Assembly (NCBI RefSeq): GCF_963678635.1
Contig: NC_087071.1
Coordinates: 6,897,624-6,961,623, forward strand
Source: Symsagittifera roscoffensis
Taxonomy: Eukaryota; Xenacoelomorpha; Acoela; Convolutidae
Direction: 5' to 3'
DNA: 64,000 nt
Shown piece by piece: positions 11,653 to 24,010 of the stretch. Within the stretch, counting starts at the first letter, position 1; the number at the start of each line of letters is the position of its first letter. Made by a program: the position numbers and the translations under genes. The notes under the pieces were generated by a model, which saw only the letters and a list, made by a program, of their open reading frames with translations, did no database searches and was not told the origin of the DNA.

Positions 11653-13090
11653 ATGTATCAGCAACTCTAAAGATAATGGCAACACGCGCAGCACAAACGG
11701 AGTAAATTGGAACAGTATCGTCCACTCAAACGGACTTATACACAAATTACCAAGAACCAAAAGAATATTGTGTCAGCCGCGTGGATCCGTATAGTTGTAC
11801 TCAAGAAGAGCGTGCCCTAAACGTGAAACCAGCAACGATGACAAACACCCAACAAATTCAACTCGTGGCCAGCCATCACATCATAACAGAAGGGATTGTT
11901 GCCACAATTGAGCAAAGTACTAACACAGAGTCGGAGAAGGACTCACCATTGTTTCGTCGGAAAATGCAGAAGGTACTTGGGGTTCGCTTCATCGCTGCGC
12001 CATAAAGACGGACAGAAACCTACAACTTCTAATAAAATTCGTGAAAAAACGAGATTGAGAGGGCATCAAAACATCATACGGACAATATACGCAACCGTCT
12101 TTTAGTCACAGAAGATTGCTTTCCGATCGATGAGAGAATTGTGATACCAACACACCCACGACAACCAGTCCTTGATAGTCTTCATCTGAATCACCCGGGA
12201 TCGGCCACCACGTTGGCCCTGTGTCACCATGTTTGGTTTGCTCACAATCATTGGTCAATAGTTCAATTGATCCAAAGTTGCAACAATGTACGGGACAAGA
12301 TAGACACCCCCAAACCATTAATAGCGAAAAAACATTCTTTCCAAATGGAACCGGTAATAGAATCTAATGAAAAAGTGCAGTTATATTTCGCTAAAATTAT
12401 AAAAGTTTTACGGATCACACCACTCGGTGTAACAAAAATTGCAGTTATTGTCAGCTAAAATTATAAAAACTTTACGTATCATACCACTCGGTGTAACAAA
12501 AATTACACCTTTTGAGGCACATATGGTTAGAAAACCAATTACTCCTCTTCCAAACACAGCAACGACCTGTTCGCCTGACAATTTAAACTAGGAAAGTGCA
12601 AAGCACGCATGTTTAGATCGCACGAACCTTTCAAAGCCGCCCCTACAAGCAGAGATCATGCATGATCTTCAACTATGGTAGTAGGATAAGGTAAAATTTA
12701 TCGGCACACTAGTTTTGTTGCGGATTCATTAAAGAGCTAATAAAGATAGTTGTTTCGTACTCCGCAAAAGTAAGCGGATTTTGTAAAATTTTGTGGATTC
12801 CGCAAACATATGCGGGCTCCGCTAACCATTTGCTGTTTCCAATTACAGTGGCAGATTCGACAACAACTGACGGCCGATTACAAAAAACGTTTACAAAATA
12901 CTTGTTGTTTTGTGTTCATGGATTCCAAATTATTTGTTGCAGCTGTGTAGCAATTTTGAGCAATAAATTGTTTAAGCTATTTGTCGGTGGAATCCAAAGC
13001 GGCAAAGAAAAACAAAGAAAAATAATCATGTTGCGGATTCCGCGACAAATCTGATTTTGGTTTGTTGCAGTATCCACCTAGAACTCCCAA
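11653..13090 (+). repeat. Tandem triplication unit 2
   Basis: Second unit (1,438 bp), nearly the same as unit 3 outside the deletion. It carries the same linker frame (11,781-12,005), the HPGSATTLALCHHVW zinc-binding segment and the integrase tail. Like unit 1 it lacks the integrase core and shows the same duplicated junction at about 12,380-12,500. The deletion therefore happened before this unit was duplicated. Confidence 0.85.
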
Positions 13091-14832
13091 CATGTATCAG
13101 CAACTCTAAAGATAACGGCAACCCGCGCAGCACAAACGGAGTAAATTTGAACAGTATCGTCTACTCAAACGGACTTATACACAAATTATCAAGAACCAAA
13201 AGAATATTGTGTCAGCCGTGTGGATCCGTATAGTTGTACTCAAGAAGAGTGTGCCCCAAACGTGAAACCACCAACCATGACAAACACCCAACAAATTCAA
13301 CTCGTGGCCAGCCATCACATCATAACAGAAGGGATTGTTGCCACAATTGAGCAAAGTACTAACACAGAGTCGGAGGAGGACTCACCATTGTTCAGTCGGA
13401 AAATGCAGAAGGTACTTGGGGTTCGCTTCATCGCTGCGCCATAAAGACGGACAGAAACCTACAACTTCTAATAAAATTCGTGAAAAAACGAGATTGGGAG
13501 GGCATCAAAACATCATACGGACAATATACGCAACCGTCTTTTACTCACAGAAGATTGCTTTCTGATCAATGAGAGAATTGTGAAATCAACACACCGACGA
13601 CAATCAGTCCTTGATAGTCTTCATCTGACTCACCCGGGATCGGCCACCATGTTGGACATGTATCAGCATGTTTGGTTTTCTCACAATCATTGGTCAATAT
13701 TTCAAATGATCCAAAGTTGCAACAATGTACGGAACAAGATAGACACCCCAAACCAATAATAGCGAAAAAACATTCTTTCCAAATGGAACCGGTAGTAGAA
13801 CCTATTGAACAAGTGCAGTTATTTTTCGCCGTGCCCCTCCCTGATGAAAAAATTAAGGACGCCTACTTTTTATTTGCAATAAAAAACGGTCAAAATTCCC
13901 CACAGCGAAAGTTGAGTCAAACACAACAGCGGATGTCGCCATAAAACTTATGCAAAGATTTATTTCTAATAATGGGGTACTAGGGCAACCAAGATGTGAT
14001 CAAGCACAGACATTCAGAGCCAAAAAAAATCCAACTGTTCTGCAACACAAATGGCATAAAACTTCTTTTCGCTCCGGTAGATGACCATAGAGCAATAGGG
14101 GTGGTAGAAAGAAGAATACAAAAATTAAAACAAAGATTGTGGGTGTTGAGAATAGATCAAACAAACGCCTCGGATGTAGCTAAATTTATAAAAACTTTAC
14201 GTATCACACCACTCGGTGTAACAAAATTTACACCTTTTGAGGCACATATGGGTAGAAAACCAATCACCCCTCTTCCAAACATAGCAACGACCTGTTCGCC
14301 TGACAATTTAAACTGGGAAAGTGCAAAGCACGCATGTTTAGATCGGACGAACCTTTAAAAGCCGCCCCTACAAGCAGAGATCATGCATGATCTTCAACTA
14401 TGGTAGTAGGATAAGGTAAAATTTGTCGGCACATTAGTTTTGTTGCGGATTCTTTAAAGAGCGAATAAAAATAGTTGTTTCGTATTCCGCAAACGTAAGC
14501 GGATTTTGTTAAAATATATGGATTCCGCAAACATATGCGGGCTCCGCTAACAATTTGTTGTTTCCAATCACAGTGGCAGATTCGATAACAGCTTACGGCC
14601 GATTGCAAAAAAAAAACATTTACAAAACACATGTTATTTTTTGTTCATGGATTCCAAATATTTTGTTGCAGCTTCCACAATGTTGCCTATTTGTGGAGCA
14701 ATTTTGAGCAATGAAGCTAATTGTCGGTGGAATCCAAAGCGGCAAAAAAAACAACGAAAATTATTCATGTTGCGGATTCCGGGACTAATCTGATTTTGGC
14801 ATGTTGCAGTATCCTCCTAGAACTCCCAACAT
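13091..14832 (+). repeat. Tandem triplication unit 3, with integrase core retained
   Basis: Third unit, longer than the others by about 300-360 bases because it keeps part of the integrase core. The core is readable at 13,825-14,180 in pieces: the DAYFLFAIK strand after the first catalytic Asp region, then LFCNTNGIKLLFAPVDDHRA and GVVERRIQKLKQRL carrying the conserved Glu. It continues into IKTLRITPLGVTKFTPFEA and the tail. Frameshifts and stops near 13,943, 13,992 and 14,358 inactivate it. The unit ends where homology stops, at 14,832. Confidence 0.85.
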
Positions 14833-15233
14833 GCACAGTTGGCCCCGAATTGCAATTTAGATCAGTTTTGGCTGGCAGTTTTTCAACTTATCAAACACGA
14901 GGCTAGTTTCTGTAAAAAAATATCAGACTATCTTTTATTTTGCTCTTTGTGCCTTTTTCACACCACTAGCTGTAATATGGCACTCAATGTACTTTTGAGA
15001 AAAACTTTAATCGAAAAAAGTTTATATTTGAGTGGTTTGAATACTTAAAAATTTAGAAAAAAGGAAAAGTTTCTTCAGATGTTTTACTCAGCTTAATCGT
15101 ATGTGGTCAAATCACATGTTAATCCACAAAAAGATCTCCTTAACCATCTCCCCTATGAATAAATACAGCAAATTAGCAAAGAGCTTTCTTTTGCGAATTC
15201 TACTTTTGCTAAAATTTCGACTGTTTTAATCTT

Positions 15234-15281
15234 ACTTAACAACCCCCCCCCCTTCTAAAAAGGAGGGGGAGACTGTTAAGT
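15234..15281 (+). promoter_or_regulatory. Putative polypurine tract and 3' LTR edge of element 2
   Basis: AAAAAGGAGGGGGAGAC (15,257-15,273) is followed by TGTTAAGT, which looks like a polypurine tract next to an LTR starting with TG. The same stretch forms a hairpin: ACTTAACA plus a C-run pairs with the G-run plus TGTTAAGT. No matching 5' LTR start was found, so the LTR reading is tentative. Confidence 0.4.
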
Positions 15282-16492
15282 AGACCCTCTCAAAATCGTA
15301 CAAACTAGAAGAGAAAAAAAAAATTCTTGGTGAGATGGCTTCGAAAAGAGTCGACAAGAGTTTTGTAAAGCAAAGTTAAGTTTAAATCAGGGGCGGATCT
15401 AGGATTTTCTCGAGGGGGGCTGATTTTCAAAAAAAAACTTGAAATATAGATGACTTTTTCTCAAACAATACTTTTCAATATTTTTTGCGAGCGTGAAAAG
15501 CACAGGATTTTGGATTATTTTATTTCCCAAACATCAAAATAACCGAAACTGATAGAAAATCCTAAACAGCTTTGAATTGCTCATCACGAACTTGGACACT
15601 GCATACTACATAATGCGATACTAAATTAACTGATGACCTGACATAAGACAATTGACTCTGGCTTTTCCAGTCTTTTAGAATACAAAACCAATAAATCGTT
15701 GACGCCGAGCCACATTCGATGCAAATTGCCTGAAACGAACTTTACATTAGCTTTAGTTTCAACGGAGCCTCAATTGACTTAACCGATAGAAAAAAAACGA
15801 AAATTTGATTCAGGATTNNNNNNNNNNNNNNNNNNNNNNNNNNNNNNNNNNNNNNNNNNNNNNNNNNNNNNNNNNNNNNNNNNNNNNNNNNNNNNNNNNN
15901 NNNNNNNNNNNNNNNNNNNNNNNNNNNNNNNNNNNNNNNNNNNNNNNNNNNNNNNNNNNNNNNNNNNNNNNNNNNNNNNNNNNNNNNNNNNNNNNNNNNN
16001 NNNNNNNNNNNNNNNNNAATCTCCTCGCCTAAGTGACCTAACATAGTATTTTTTTCTCAAGCTTGTTTTAACTTTGAAAACTAATTCTACATTTAACAAA
16101 ATCATTTTAAACAAGCACGCTGAATATATTGCTGAAGAAAAATTTTCAAAAAAGAATAGCTGCTTTATCTCGTTATATGCGTAAATTTTTCAATCATATT
16201 TTGGCTTTGATTAATTTTTTTGACTAATTAGTTCAATATTTTTTTTCGCGCTCAAGTCAATTTATAAAAAACTGGTATTTTATCCCCCTTAAACCGATTA
16301 GGAAGAGAAATTGTTAATGACTTGTCTGATAAAATGAATTGAGTGGAAATTGTAAAAGTGTAAAAGACTTGAGGGGAAATTGTAAGACCCGTGTCTTGTG
16401 ATCGGTTGTTCAAAAACATCCTACTTTTGAAATAGATGTCAAATTCAATAGCATTTTTAATAAGAAAACAAAAAAAGCTTGAATTAGTGAAG
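15282..16492. other. Unassigned DNA with assembly gap
   Basis: Contains a 200-base run of N at 15,818-16,017. A GGGGCGGATCTAGGATTTTCTCGAGGGGGG block at 15,392-15,420 resembles the left edge of the possible MITE at 1,685. No gene is seen. Frames that run through the N stretch are meaningless. Confidence 0.6.
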
Positions 16493-17528
16493 AAGATTTT
16501 TGCCTGAATAAAATTTGTTGTTGAAAAACTCGAGTTTCCAACCATTATGAGTGCATGACATCAATTGATTGTTCGGTTGTACCTGTATACCTGTAAAATA
16601 TATAAACTGTCTTCACTTTTTTGAAGTATTTTCAGTGTTCAACTAGATGACTAACTTTCAAAACAAATTGTGATTGCTCAAGCAAACATTTTTCATCTGA
16701 ACTAGTAATTAGAAAGTTGATCCAATAGATTTGTCAAGAAAAGTTAATTAAAATTTTTTTAATCAGAAAAAATGAAGAAGTTTGATTTTGTGACGGACAA
16801 TTTTTATCTAATAAAATTTCTTGTCAGAAGCTCGAGTTCTCATCTGTTATCAGCGTATGACATCAATTGGCTGTTCGGTTGTACTTGCAATTTATATGAA
16901 TTGTTCTTTCTAATTTTTTTGATGTTTTTTTCCATTGTTCAACCTTTTCACGTTCAAAACAATTTAAGAGTTTGTGATTGATCCACCGAAATTTTTTAAT
17001 ATGAGCTAGTAGTGGGAAGATTGACTCTGAAGAGTGGTAATGAAAGTTTAATTAAAAGCTTTTTAATTAGAAAACCGAAAGTTTGAATTGGTGAAGGAGG
17101 TTTTTCATCCAATAAAATTTCTTGTTAAGAAGCTTGAGTTTCCATCTGTTATCAACGTATAACATCAATTGATTGTTCGGTTGAACTTGTAATTTATATT
17201 AGCTGTTTCACTTTTTGAAAGTTTTACAGTGTTCAACCAGATGACTTTCAAAACTAATTGTGATTGTTCGAGCGAAACTTTTTCATCTGAGCTAGTATTT
17301 AGAAAGTTGACTCAGTCGAGTTGTATGGAAATTTTAGTTAATCGCTTTTTTTTAATCAGAAAATATAAGTTTGTATTAGTGATGGAGGTTTATTATCTAA
17401 TAAAATTTCTTGTTGAGCAACTCGCGTTTTCATCTGTTATCAGCGTATGACATCAATTGGTTGCTCGGTTGAACTGGTAATTTATATGAACTGTTTTCAT
17501 TTTATTTGAAAATTTTTCAGTGTTCGAC
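16493..17528. repeat. Higher-order satellite repeat, unit 1 (1,036 bp)
   Basis: Direct repeat of the next unit at an offset of exactly 1,036 bases over most of its length. It is itself built from four related monomers of about 300 bp, the last one cut short. Each has the marker TTATCAGCGTATGACATCAATTG followed by TGTTCGGTTG (starting near 16,541; 16,840; 17,142; 17,431). The monomers differ from one another far more than the two higher-order units do. Confidence 0.85.
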
Positions 17529-18660
17529 AAGATTTTTGCCTAATAAAAATTTGTTGTTGAAAAACTCGAGTTTCCAACCATTATGAGTGCATGACATCAA
17601 TTGATTGTTCGGTTGTACCTGTATACCTGTAAAATATATAAACTGTCTTCACTTTTTTGAAGTATTTTCAGTGTTCAACTAGATGACTAACTTTCAAAAC
17701 AAATTGTGATTGCTCAAGCAAACATTTTTCATCTGAACTAGTAATTAGAAAGTTGATCCAATAGATTTGTCAAGAAAAGTTAATTAAAATTTTTTTAATC
17801 AGAAAAAATGAAGAAGTTTGATTTTGTGACGGACAATTTTTATCTAATAAAATTTCTTGTCAGAAGCTCGAGTTCTCATCTGTTATCAGCGTATGACATC
17901 AATTGGCTGTTCGGTTGTACTTGCAATTTATATGAATTGTTCTTTCTAATTTTTTTGATGTTTTTTTCCATTGTTCAACCTTTTCACGTTCAAAACAATT
18001 TAAGAGTTTGTGATTGATCCACCGAAATTTTTTAATATGAGCTAGTAGTGGGAAGATTGACTCTGAAGAGTGGTAATGAAAGTTTAATTAAAAGCTTTTT
18101 AATTAGAAAACCGAAAGTTTGAATTGGTGAAGGAGGTTTTTCATCCAATAAAATTTCTTGTTAAGAAGCTTGAGTTTCCATCTGTTATCAACGTATAACA
18201 TCAATTGATTGTTCGGTTGAACTTGTAATTTATATTAGCTGTTTCACTTTTGAAAGTTTTACAGTGTTCAACCAGATGACTTTCAAAACTAATTGTGATT
18301 GTTCGAGCGAAACTTTTTCATCTGAGCTAGTATTTAGAAAGTTGACTCAGTCGAGTTGTATGGAAATTTTAGTTAATCGCTTTTTTTTAATCAGAAAATA
18401 TAAGTTTGTATTAGTGATGGAGGTTTAATTATCTAATAAAATTTTCTTGTTGAGCAACTCGCGTTTTCATCTGTTATCAGCGTATGACATCAATTGGTTG
18501 CTCGGTTGAACTGGTAATTTATATGAACTGTTTTCATTTTATTTGAAAATTTTTCAGGTGTTCGACCAGATGACTTTGAAAACAATTTGTGATTGCTCAA
18601 GCGAAACTTTTTCATCTGAGCTAGCACTTAGAAGATTGACCTAAGAGAAATGTAAGAAAA
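17529..18660. repeat. Higher-order satellite repeat, unit 2 and trailing monomer
   Basis: Near-identical second copy of the 1,036-bp unit, with markers at 17,578, 17,878, 18,180 and 18,469. The last monomer runs on to about 18,660 without the truncation seen in unit 1. The small open frames at 16,772 and 17,808 are identical simply because the DNA is duplicated. I see no sign that they are genes. Confidence 0.85.
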
Positions 18661-19078
18661 GTTTAATTTCTTAGGAAATAATTTAAAAGCGGTCATTGTT
18701 TAATCAGTGACAAAAATGTATGAACTAAAAAAGACGATGAGCTTGTTCCCTGCGTGAAAGAAATTGAAATTTGTTTTATTAGTTGACCAAGCAGTTTTTC
18801 CTGTTCATCAAACAGTTTAGAACTTCTAAGTGCTAATACAAATTAAAAAATCGTTTCACATGAAGAATCACAAATAGCTTGAGTTTTTACCAAAAAGGGG
18901 TGAAGAAAACACAGCTTACTCTAAATATTAGAAAAAAAACTGGGTTCTTCTGGTTTGAGAACGGCATTGTCTCCTCTGAAATCAACCAGTAATCTACATA
19001 ATAGGCCATTTCAACATTTAAAACTTTACCCCTAAATCTACTTCACTGGTTTCACTGAATCCTTTCTTTTGAAAATTT

Positions 19079-19355
19079 CTTGATTTCAATAAAAGCTGAG
19101 TAAAGATTTTTGAATTTTTCTTTCACTTTTTCTAAAAACTTTGATAATTTTTGCTCAAAAAACTAAAAAAAACGTTTTGATTCCTTGATTTCAATAAGAG
19201 CTGTGTAAAAGTTTTTGAGTTTTTCTTTCACGTTTTCTAAAAACTTTGGTAATTTTTGCTCAAAAAACTTTAAAAAAACGTATGAAACAACAGTTTTTTG
19301 ATGAAACAAACGTATGAAACAACAGTTTTTTGATGAAACAAACGTATGAAACAAC
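19079..19355. repeat. Short tandem repeats (about 108 bp x2, then about 33 bp x3)
   Basis: Two adjacent copies of a TTGATTTCAATAA(A/G)AGCT...TTTTTGCTCAAAAAACT unit (from 19,079 and 19,187) are followed by about 2.5 copies of AACGTATGAAACAACAGTTTTTTGATGAAAC. No coding meaning is apparent. Confidence 0.75.
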
Positions 19356-19642
19356 GAGTTTTGAGTTTAGACTGCAGCAGAAGATCTCGCTACTTGCGTG
19401 CATACGACATCCCCAAACGGTGGAAGCGGAAGATAGCTGAGCTGAGCAAAATGACAGGGGTGGTGTCCAACTATACAGAACAACGCACTATGGAAATGAG
19501 CATGTAAAATCAATTTGCACAAATAAGTTTGTTATTGATGTACAAGTGGGAAGTGGGATCAAAAGCAAACGTCTTTCCTCCCTCTGGCTCCCACTTTCCC
19601 ACTGTCCCTCTCACACCTCACAAAAAAAACAATTTGGTGGTG

Positions 19643-19817
19643 AATAATTAGTCCGCAGGCCAACTTTTTATCACAATCAGACAATAAGAACCAAACTTTT
19701 TTTCTAAATGAGGGGACAGGGAGGTAGAGCTCATTTTCCTCCCCTCCCCCACATTAAAAAATAAATTGGTTCTTATTTTCTGGTTGTAATAAAAAATTAG
19801 CATGCGGACTATTAATG
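19643..19817. mobile_element. Inverted-repeat MITE
   Basis: Two arms of about 50 bp, ATAATTAGTCCGC...AATAAGAACCA on the left and TGGTTCTTATT...GCGGACTATTAAT on the right, flank a centre of about 75 bp. There is no ORF. The arrangement is that of a foldback or MITE element. Target-site duplications are not clear. Confidence 0.55.
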
Positions 19818-21280
19818 AACCATAAAGTTGATCTTTATTTGAAGAAGGGAGCGGGGGGTAGTATTTACACAGCAGTTTAGGGAGAGTTTAACTCAGTATA
19901 ATAAAAATTATATAGATAATATAACCTAATTTTCTGGTTTTCTGTACAAAACTGTTCATAACATGAGAAAATAACAACTTGTTAGAAATAATACCTAAAA
20001 CCAGCTCAACGCTCAGCCGAAACGAGATGAGCGTTAAATCTACATGCTTTGAGTATACACAATAGTCGTAGCAACACGATGCAATTAATCCCTAAGTGTC
20101 GAAAGTGTTTCTTTGTATTAAAAATCCTCAGGTCAAGGGGCATTAATGCTCTTGTCTAGAAACAATGGGATTGTGGGCGCGAACCAACCTTTTTTTCTCT
20201 AGAAGTAACCGCACCGGAGTTCCATGGATAATAATTGATTTTAATGGAAAATTTTTGTCTAAAATGTTTTCATTATAATCCATTATTAATGCAAACTTAG
20301 ACCACGAAATCGATTATCTTTTTAAGAACACAATCCATTAAAACCCGGGGGGGGGGGGGACTGACGAGATGTAAGCTGTGCGCGGGGGTTAAACTGGGGA
20401 AGGGAGTTGTTAAAAGAGGCAATGGAGTTTACGTAGTATAGAAACAGTAGAGAAATTTTAGGCAAATAAATTTTTTTTTGTGAAAAAAAAATTTATGAAA
20501 CGTTATACGTAGCAACTGCACGAAACAAGTAATGAGATAACTTTGAAGAAACAAAATTTGCAAAGTTTGTAATTTCTTTTCAAAAAATACATTATAATCG
20601 ATTATAATCTATTATAATGGATTATATTGATTAAACAAATATTATGATTATAATCTTTTTTAATGAATAATAACCGATTATAATCGACTATAATGGATTA
20701 GGTTGATGTAAAAATACTAGGATTTTAATTCTTTTTTGATGGATTATAATCCATTATTTATATAATTTTTTTAGATACTGACTAAAAATTGACAATATAA
20801 TTTACTATTATCCATAGAACTTCAGTACAGGTAGCCTTGGCTTAGATTATTTTGGATAAAAAACTAAGTTAGAAATATGAAAAAATTAAAGAAATTGTCT
20901 GCTCTGTATGAAAATTAGATCAAAAGCTAAGTAACTGTCGGGATTCAGCTTTCAAAATTATTAGATGACTAGAGGGAAATTAACTGTAGGTCAATTAGAG
21001 AGAAGGGATTGCTTGGTTAATCCAATATCTACAGTGAGGTATAGAATTTTTTGATATCGTTAATATCGATCACCGAGTTTTGAGCAAGCAACCCCCCCCC
21101 TTCAAGAACAATTGTCCCGAACTTTCGTCAAAAGTTGGATCAAAAAGCGGCTAAGTTGCATGAAACTGCTATCATTTATGCACAACAAGAAAAAAAATTA
21201 CACCGACAACTTGTTGGGGTTAAATGAATAATTTTTTTCCATTTCAGGTAATAAAAAGTGTCAGATGGAACCAAAAATCA
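19818..21280. other. Intergenic simple-repeat-rich DNA
   Basis: No gene seen. Contains a G13 run at 20,347-20,359 and, from 20,220 to 20,780, many degenerate copies of (T)ATAATCGATTATAATCCATTA, the same simple-repeat family as near 1,130-1,240. Confidence 0.55.
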
Positions 21281-21807
21281 ACAAGACTGCTCGTATCAGG
21301 GCGAAGCCCTGAATGTTCCGACTGCCTTTTAAGGTTTATGGAGCAGCAGTAATAACACAAAAAAATTAAATGAAAAAAAAATAAAAGGAAATTTTTTTCT
21401 AAAATTTGAAATTTTTTATGAAAATCATCCCCCCACACGCCATATAAAGTACAAAAAGATAGATTTCGTTCCTTGTAACAAATCAATTATGGCAATTAAG
21501 CTTCGTTGAACCAATTTGGAACGATTTATAAGACGGACTAAATCTCCGCTTACGCGTTAATAGCGTGAATTATATCGCGCGTGAATTGTAACAAATTGGT
21601 CAAAATAGCAATCTTTAAACCCTCATAACTTTACAAAAAATGATCACAGGTGAAATATCTTTTCAAATTTAAACTCAGGGCAGCAATACTTTTTGAATGA
21701 TATAAAAAATTCCGTCAAAAATGGCTAGTTAAAAAGTCGAAATTTGTCTGAAGAAAAAAAAACCCACCCGATCACAAATATTCCGTTACTTTCGTATCGA
21801 AAGTCGG
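21281..21807. repeat. Dispersed repeat, copy 2 (about 520 bp)
   Basis: Second copy of the repeat at 3,785-4,303, same orientation and visibly diverged by substitutions and small indels. It keeps the AGGGC-GA-GCCCT hairpin at its left edge and the ATTCCGTTAC...GTCGG right edge. It lies about 280 bases outside the 3' LTR of element A. Confidence 0.6.
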
Positions 21808-22088
21808 AACAATAACTGAGAACACCTATTTTGTGAAATTAAACATTTAAAGTATGAACCAAATCAATGAAGCAGTTTGAAAACTTTCCCAACATGTATA
21901 GCGTCTATTATAACGGCCAATGTGCATTTGAATGCGATTTTCATGTAAAGCTCACCAGCAGCTTAACGAGCTCAGAAATAGCGCAATCCAAGTGTTTTGT
22001 TTAAAAAGGGCGAGGAGCAAAAGACCAGCATAGTTCGAGGCAGAAAGGAAATTTTTTTTGCCCTGATAGGTTGAGCTCAAATCAATTG

Positions 22089-22498
22089 TGAGTTAGGACC
22101 GAAGTGTATAACTCATAGAGTAATTTCGGATAGGGTACACCGTCTGCTCGTCACGCTATCTTATTTTCGGCCGGACAGATTCGTGCAACTTCTTAGTCTA
22201 ATACCAATCCTAATCTTACTCTTATACTATCTAGTCTCAGGTTGTTTAACTAGTCTCTGCTAGGCTCAATAGATCTAGGGTATACTGGTTTATTGCGGTT
22301 GCTGAAGTCTTCTTGGAGAGTCAACTAATTTCTAAGTTAAATTCAAATCTCTCTGGTGCTGAAATTACAAGTAATTTCAGCACTTACAAATAAGTGGATT
22401 GTTAGTCAGATGGATCATGATTGGTTAATATTAAATACTTTACATTGGTAAAATATCTAATTTATCCAATCATAAAATGTAGTTTAGATCAGGTTCCA
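22089..22498 (-). repeat. 3' LTR of element A
   Basis: A 410-bp copy matching 40,541-40,950 with three substitutions. Read on the minus strand it starts TGGAACC and ends CTCA, giving the TG...CA ends of LTRs. The boundaries are set by loss of identity on both sides. It contains a 14-bp inverted repeat (GTGCTGAAATTAC / GTAATTTCAGCAC) near 22,355-22,385 that may fold in the transcript. Confidence 0.93.
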
Positions 22499-22512
22499 CC
22501 CATCCGGGTTTT
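22499..22512 (-). promoter_or_regulatory. Polypurine tract of element A
   Basis: Read on the minus strand, the bases just before the 3' LTR are AAAACCCGGATGGG, ending in a short purine run next to TGGAACC. The same CCCATCCGGG(A/T)TTT sequence sits next to the family B LTRs at 53,497 and 55,026. This conservation supports a role as plus-strand primer. Confidence 0.6.
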
Positions 22513-24010
22513 GCAGAGTTTTTTAGAATAGTCTTTCTGTAATTCAAAGGATGGATGATGGACGTTGGTGTTTGGCGAACATCATATTTCTTCTGGGTTC
22601 TCTTGTTAGAGAAGTTCCAGGTTCGATCGTTGTGTCATCTCATGACAACGACTGGGTTTTCGCAACAAACTCAAATCTGATTTCAGAATGGTTGGCTATG
22701 TCAGGTTTTTCTGTTTCATTGATGAGAACTTCTTTGTGTTTTGATCTTGTCTGGGAATGGCGTGGAGATTGTGCGTGAAGGGGATGCCTGGTTACTCGGA
22801 TCTGTACGTATACTTGAACATCGAGGTGGTCATTGGTCTAGTTCAATGAAGTCCTTTTCTGCGAAGTCAAGTCGTACTCTAAATCCTTTGAGTTGTGATT
22901 GTGGGCGGCATATTGATTGTGGTTGGCCATTCTTTTTCGAGTGTAGTGGGTTCATTTTGTCTTTGGATGTTCGTCTTTGGTGTTGTATGCTGATCTATAT
23001 ATTGCATAATATAATTTACTTTTTATAAAACTTTTATTAGTTTAATGTTTTTTAATTATGATTTTGGTTAGTTGTTTTCACAAAAGCTTTTTGTTTTAGT
23101 TCAGTTAATTTGAAGAGTTACTCACCCTTGAGTAGCTCTTATTAAAAATAGGAGTGTGTGTCACAAAGCGTGGATGTAGCGCGGTGGGTTAGGCCGGCTA
23201 TAGAGCATGCTCAGGACGTCCTCTTCTGGTGGGTTAGGCCAGGAGTGGGAGTATGATTGCATGCGGTTTTTGTGAGAGGTCCTGTTATGTGACAACGTTT
23301 TATGTTGGGTTTGTTGTGGTTTTTCTTATGTTTTGTTGGTTGTGTCCTTTTTTCAAAAATCAAATTGTTTGTGGTATGGGTTTGTCTTTCGACTTTTTTG
23401 TGTTTTATTATTTCTTTCTTAGACTTTATAATAGTCTTCAAAAGAATAAATTATCCAGTTTTAAACTGGGTTAATCCGGTTTGGGTACCGTTGGTTTCCT
23501 TTTCTTAGTCATGCTGTTATGCTATGTGTTGTGGTGTTTAGTGAGCTGCATTGGTTAGTTTTGTTTAGTATATAATTCCTTTCCAACCGGGTTAAAGGAA
23601 AGTTTGAAACTTGTTATCGTGTGTTAGAGTTGTTGAGTGTGAAAGCTTGAAACTGAAATTCATTATTTAAACAATTCTTCGTGGGCGAGCTGTGCGAATT
23701 TGGATAGAATTCTTGTGCGAGTGAATGAAAATATCAAAAGGTTAGTACTGCATTTGCTTCTTATTAATTTACTACATAGAATTTCAATTTTACTGCTAGT
23801 TGTTGGGGAAAATTAAGTTACAAATTTTCATCATTTTTAGATTTACTGCATTTGGGAAAAAATTTATAAATTAAATTATTGCATTGGTATTATTTTTATT
23901 TAATTATTTGCTGCAAAAAATTAATAGAGTTTTAAACAGTTTGAAGAAGTTTTCAATTTTCATTTTCTTTTGTGAGTTTTTCAGATGATCGTTGGATGAA
24001 GGCTAAAATT
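22513..24010 (-). other. 3' untranslated region of element A
   Basis: About 1.5 kb between the last ORF and the polypurine tract. No convincing ORF is seen; plus-strand frames at 22,551-23,508 are not supported by any motif. The stretch at 23,095-23,260 (GAAGAGT...CTCGCCC-like, GGTGGGTTAGGCC) is conserved with family B at 54,175-54,300, which suggests a structural or packaging function rather than drift. Confidence 0.5.

Noticed and set aside
15742-16114. Open frames running through 15,742-16,114
   Set aside because: They consist mostly of the 200-base N gap.
16772-18017. Identical 69-codon ORFs at 16,772 and 17,808 as a duplicated gene
   Set aside because: They are identical because the whole 1,036-bp satellite unit is duplicated. 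The other monomers do not keep the frame.
22551-23508. Possible extra ORFs in the 3' region of element A on the plus strand
   Set aside because: They run opposite to the element, have no motif and no counterpart in family B.
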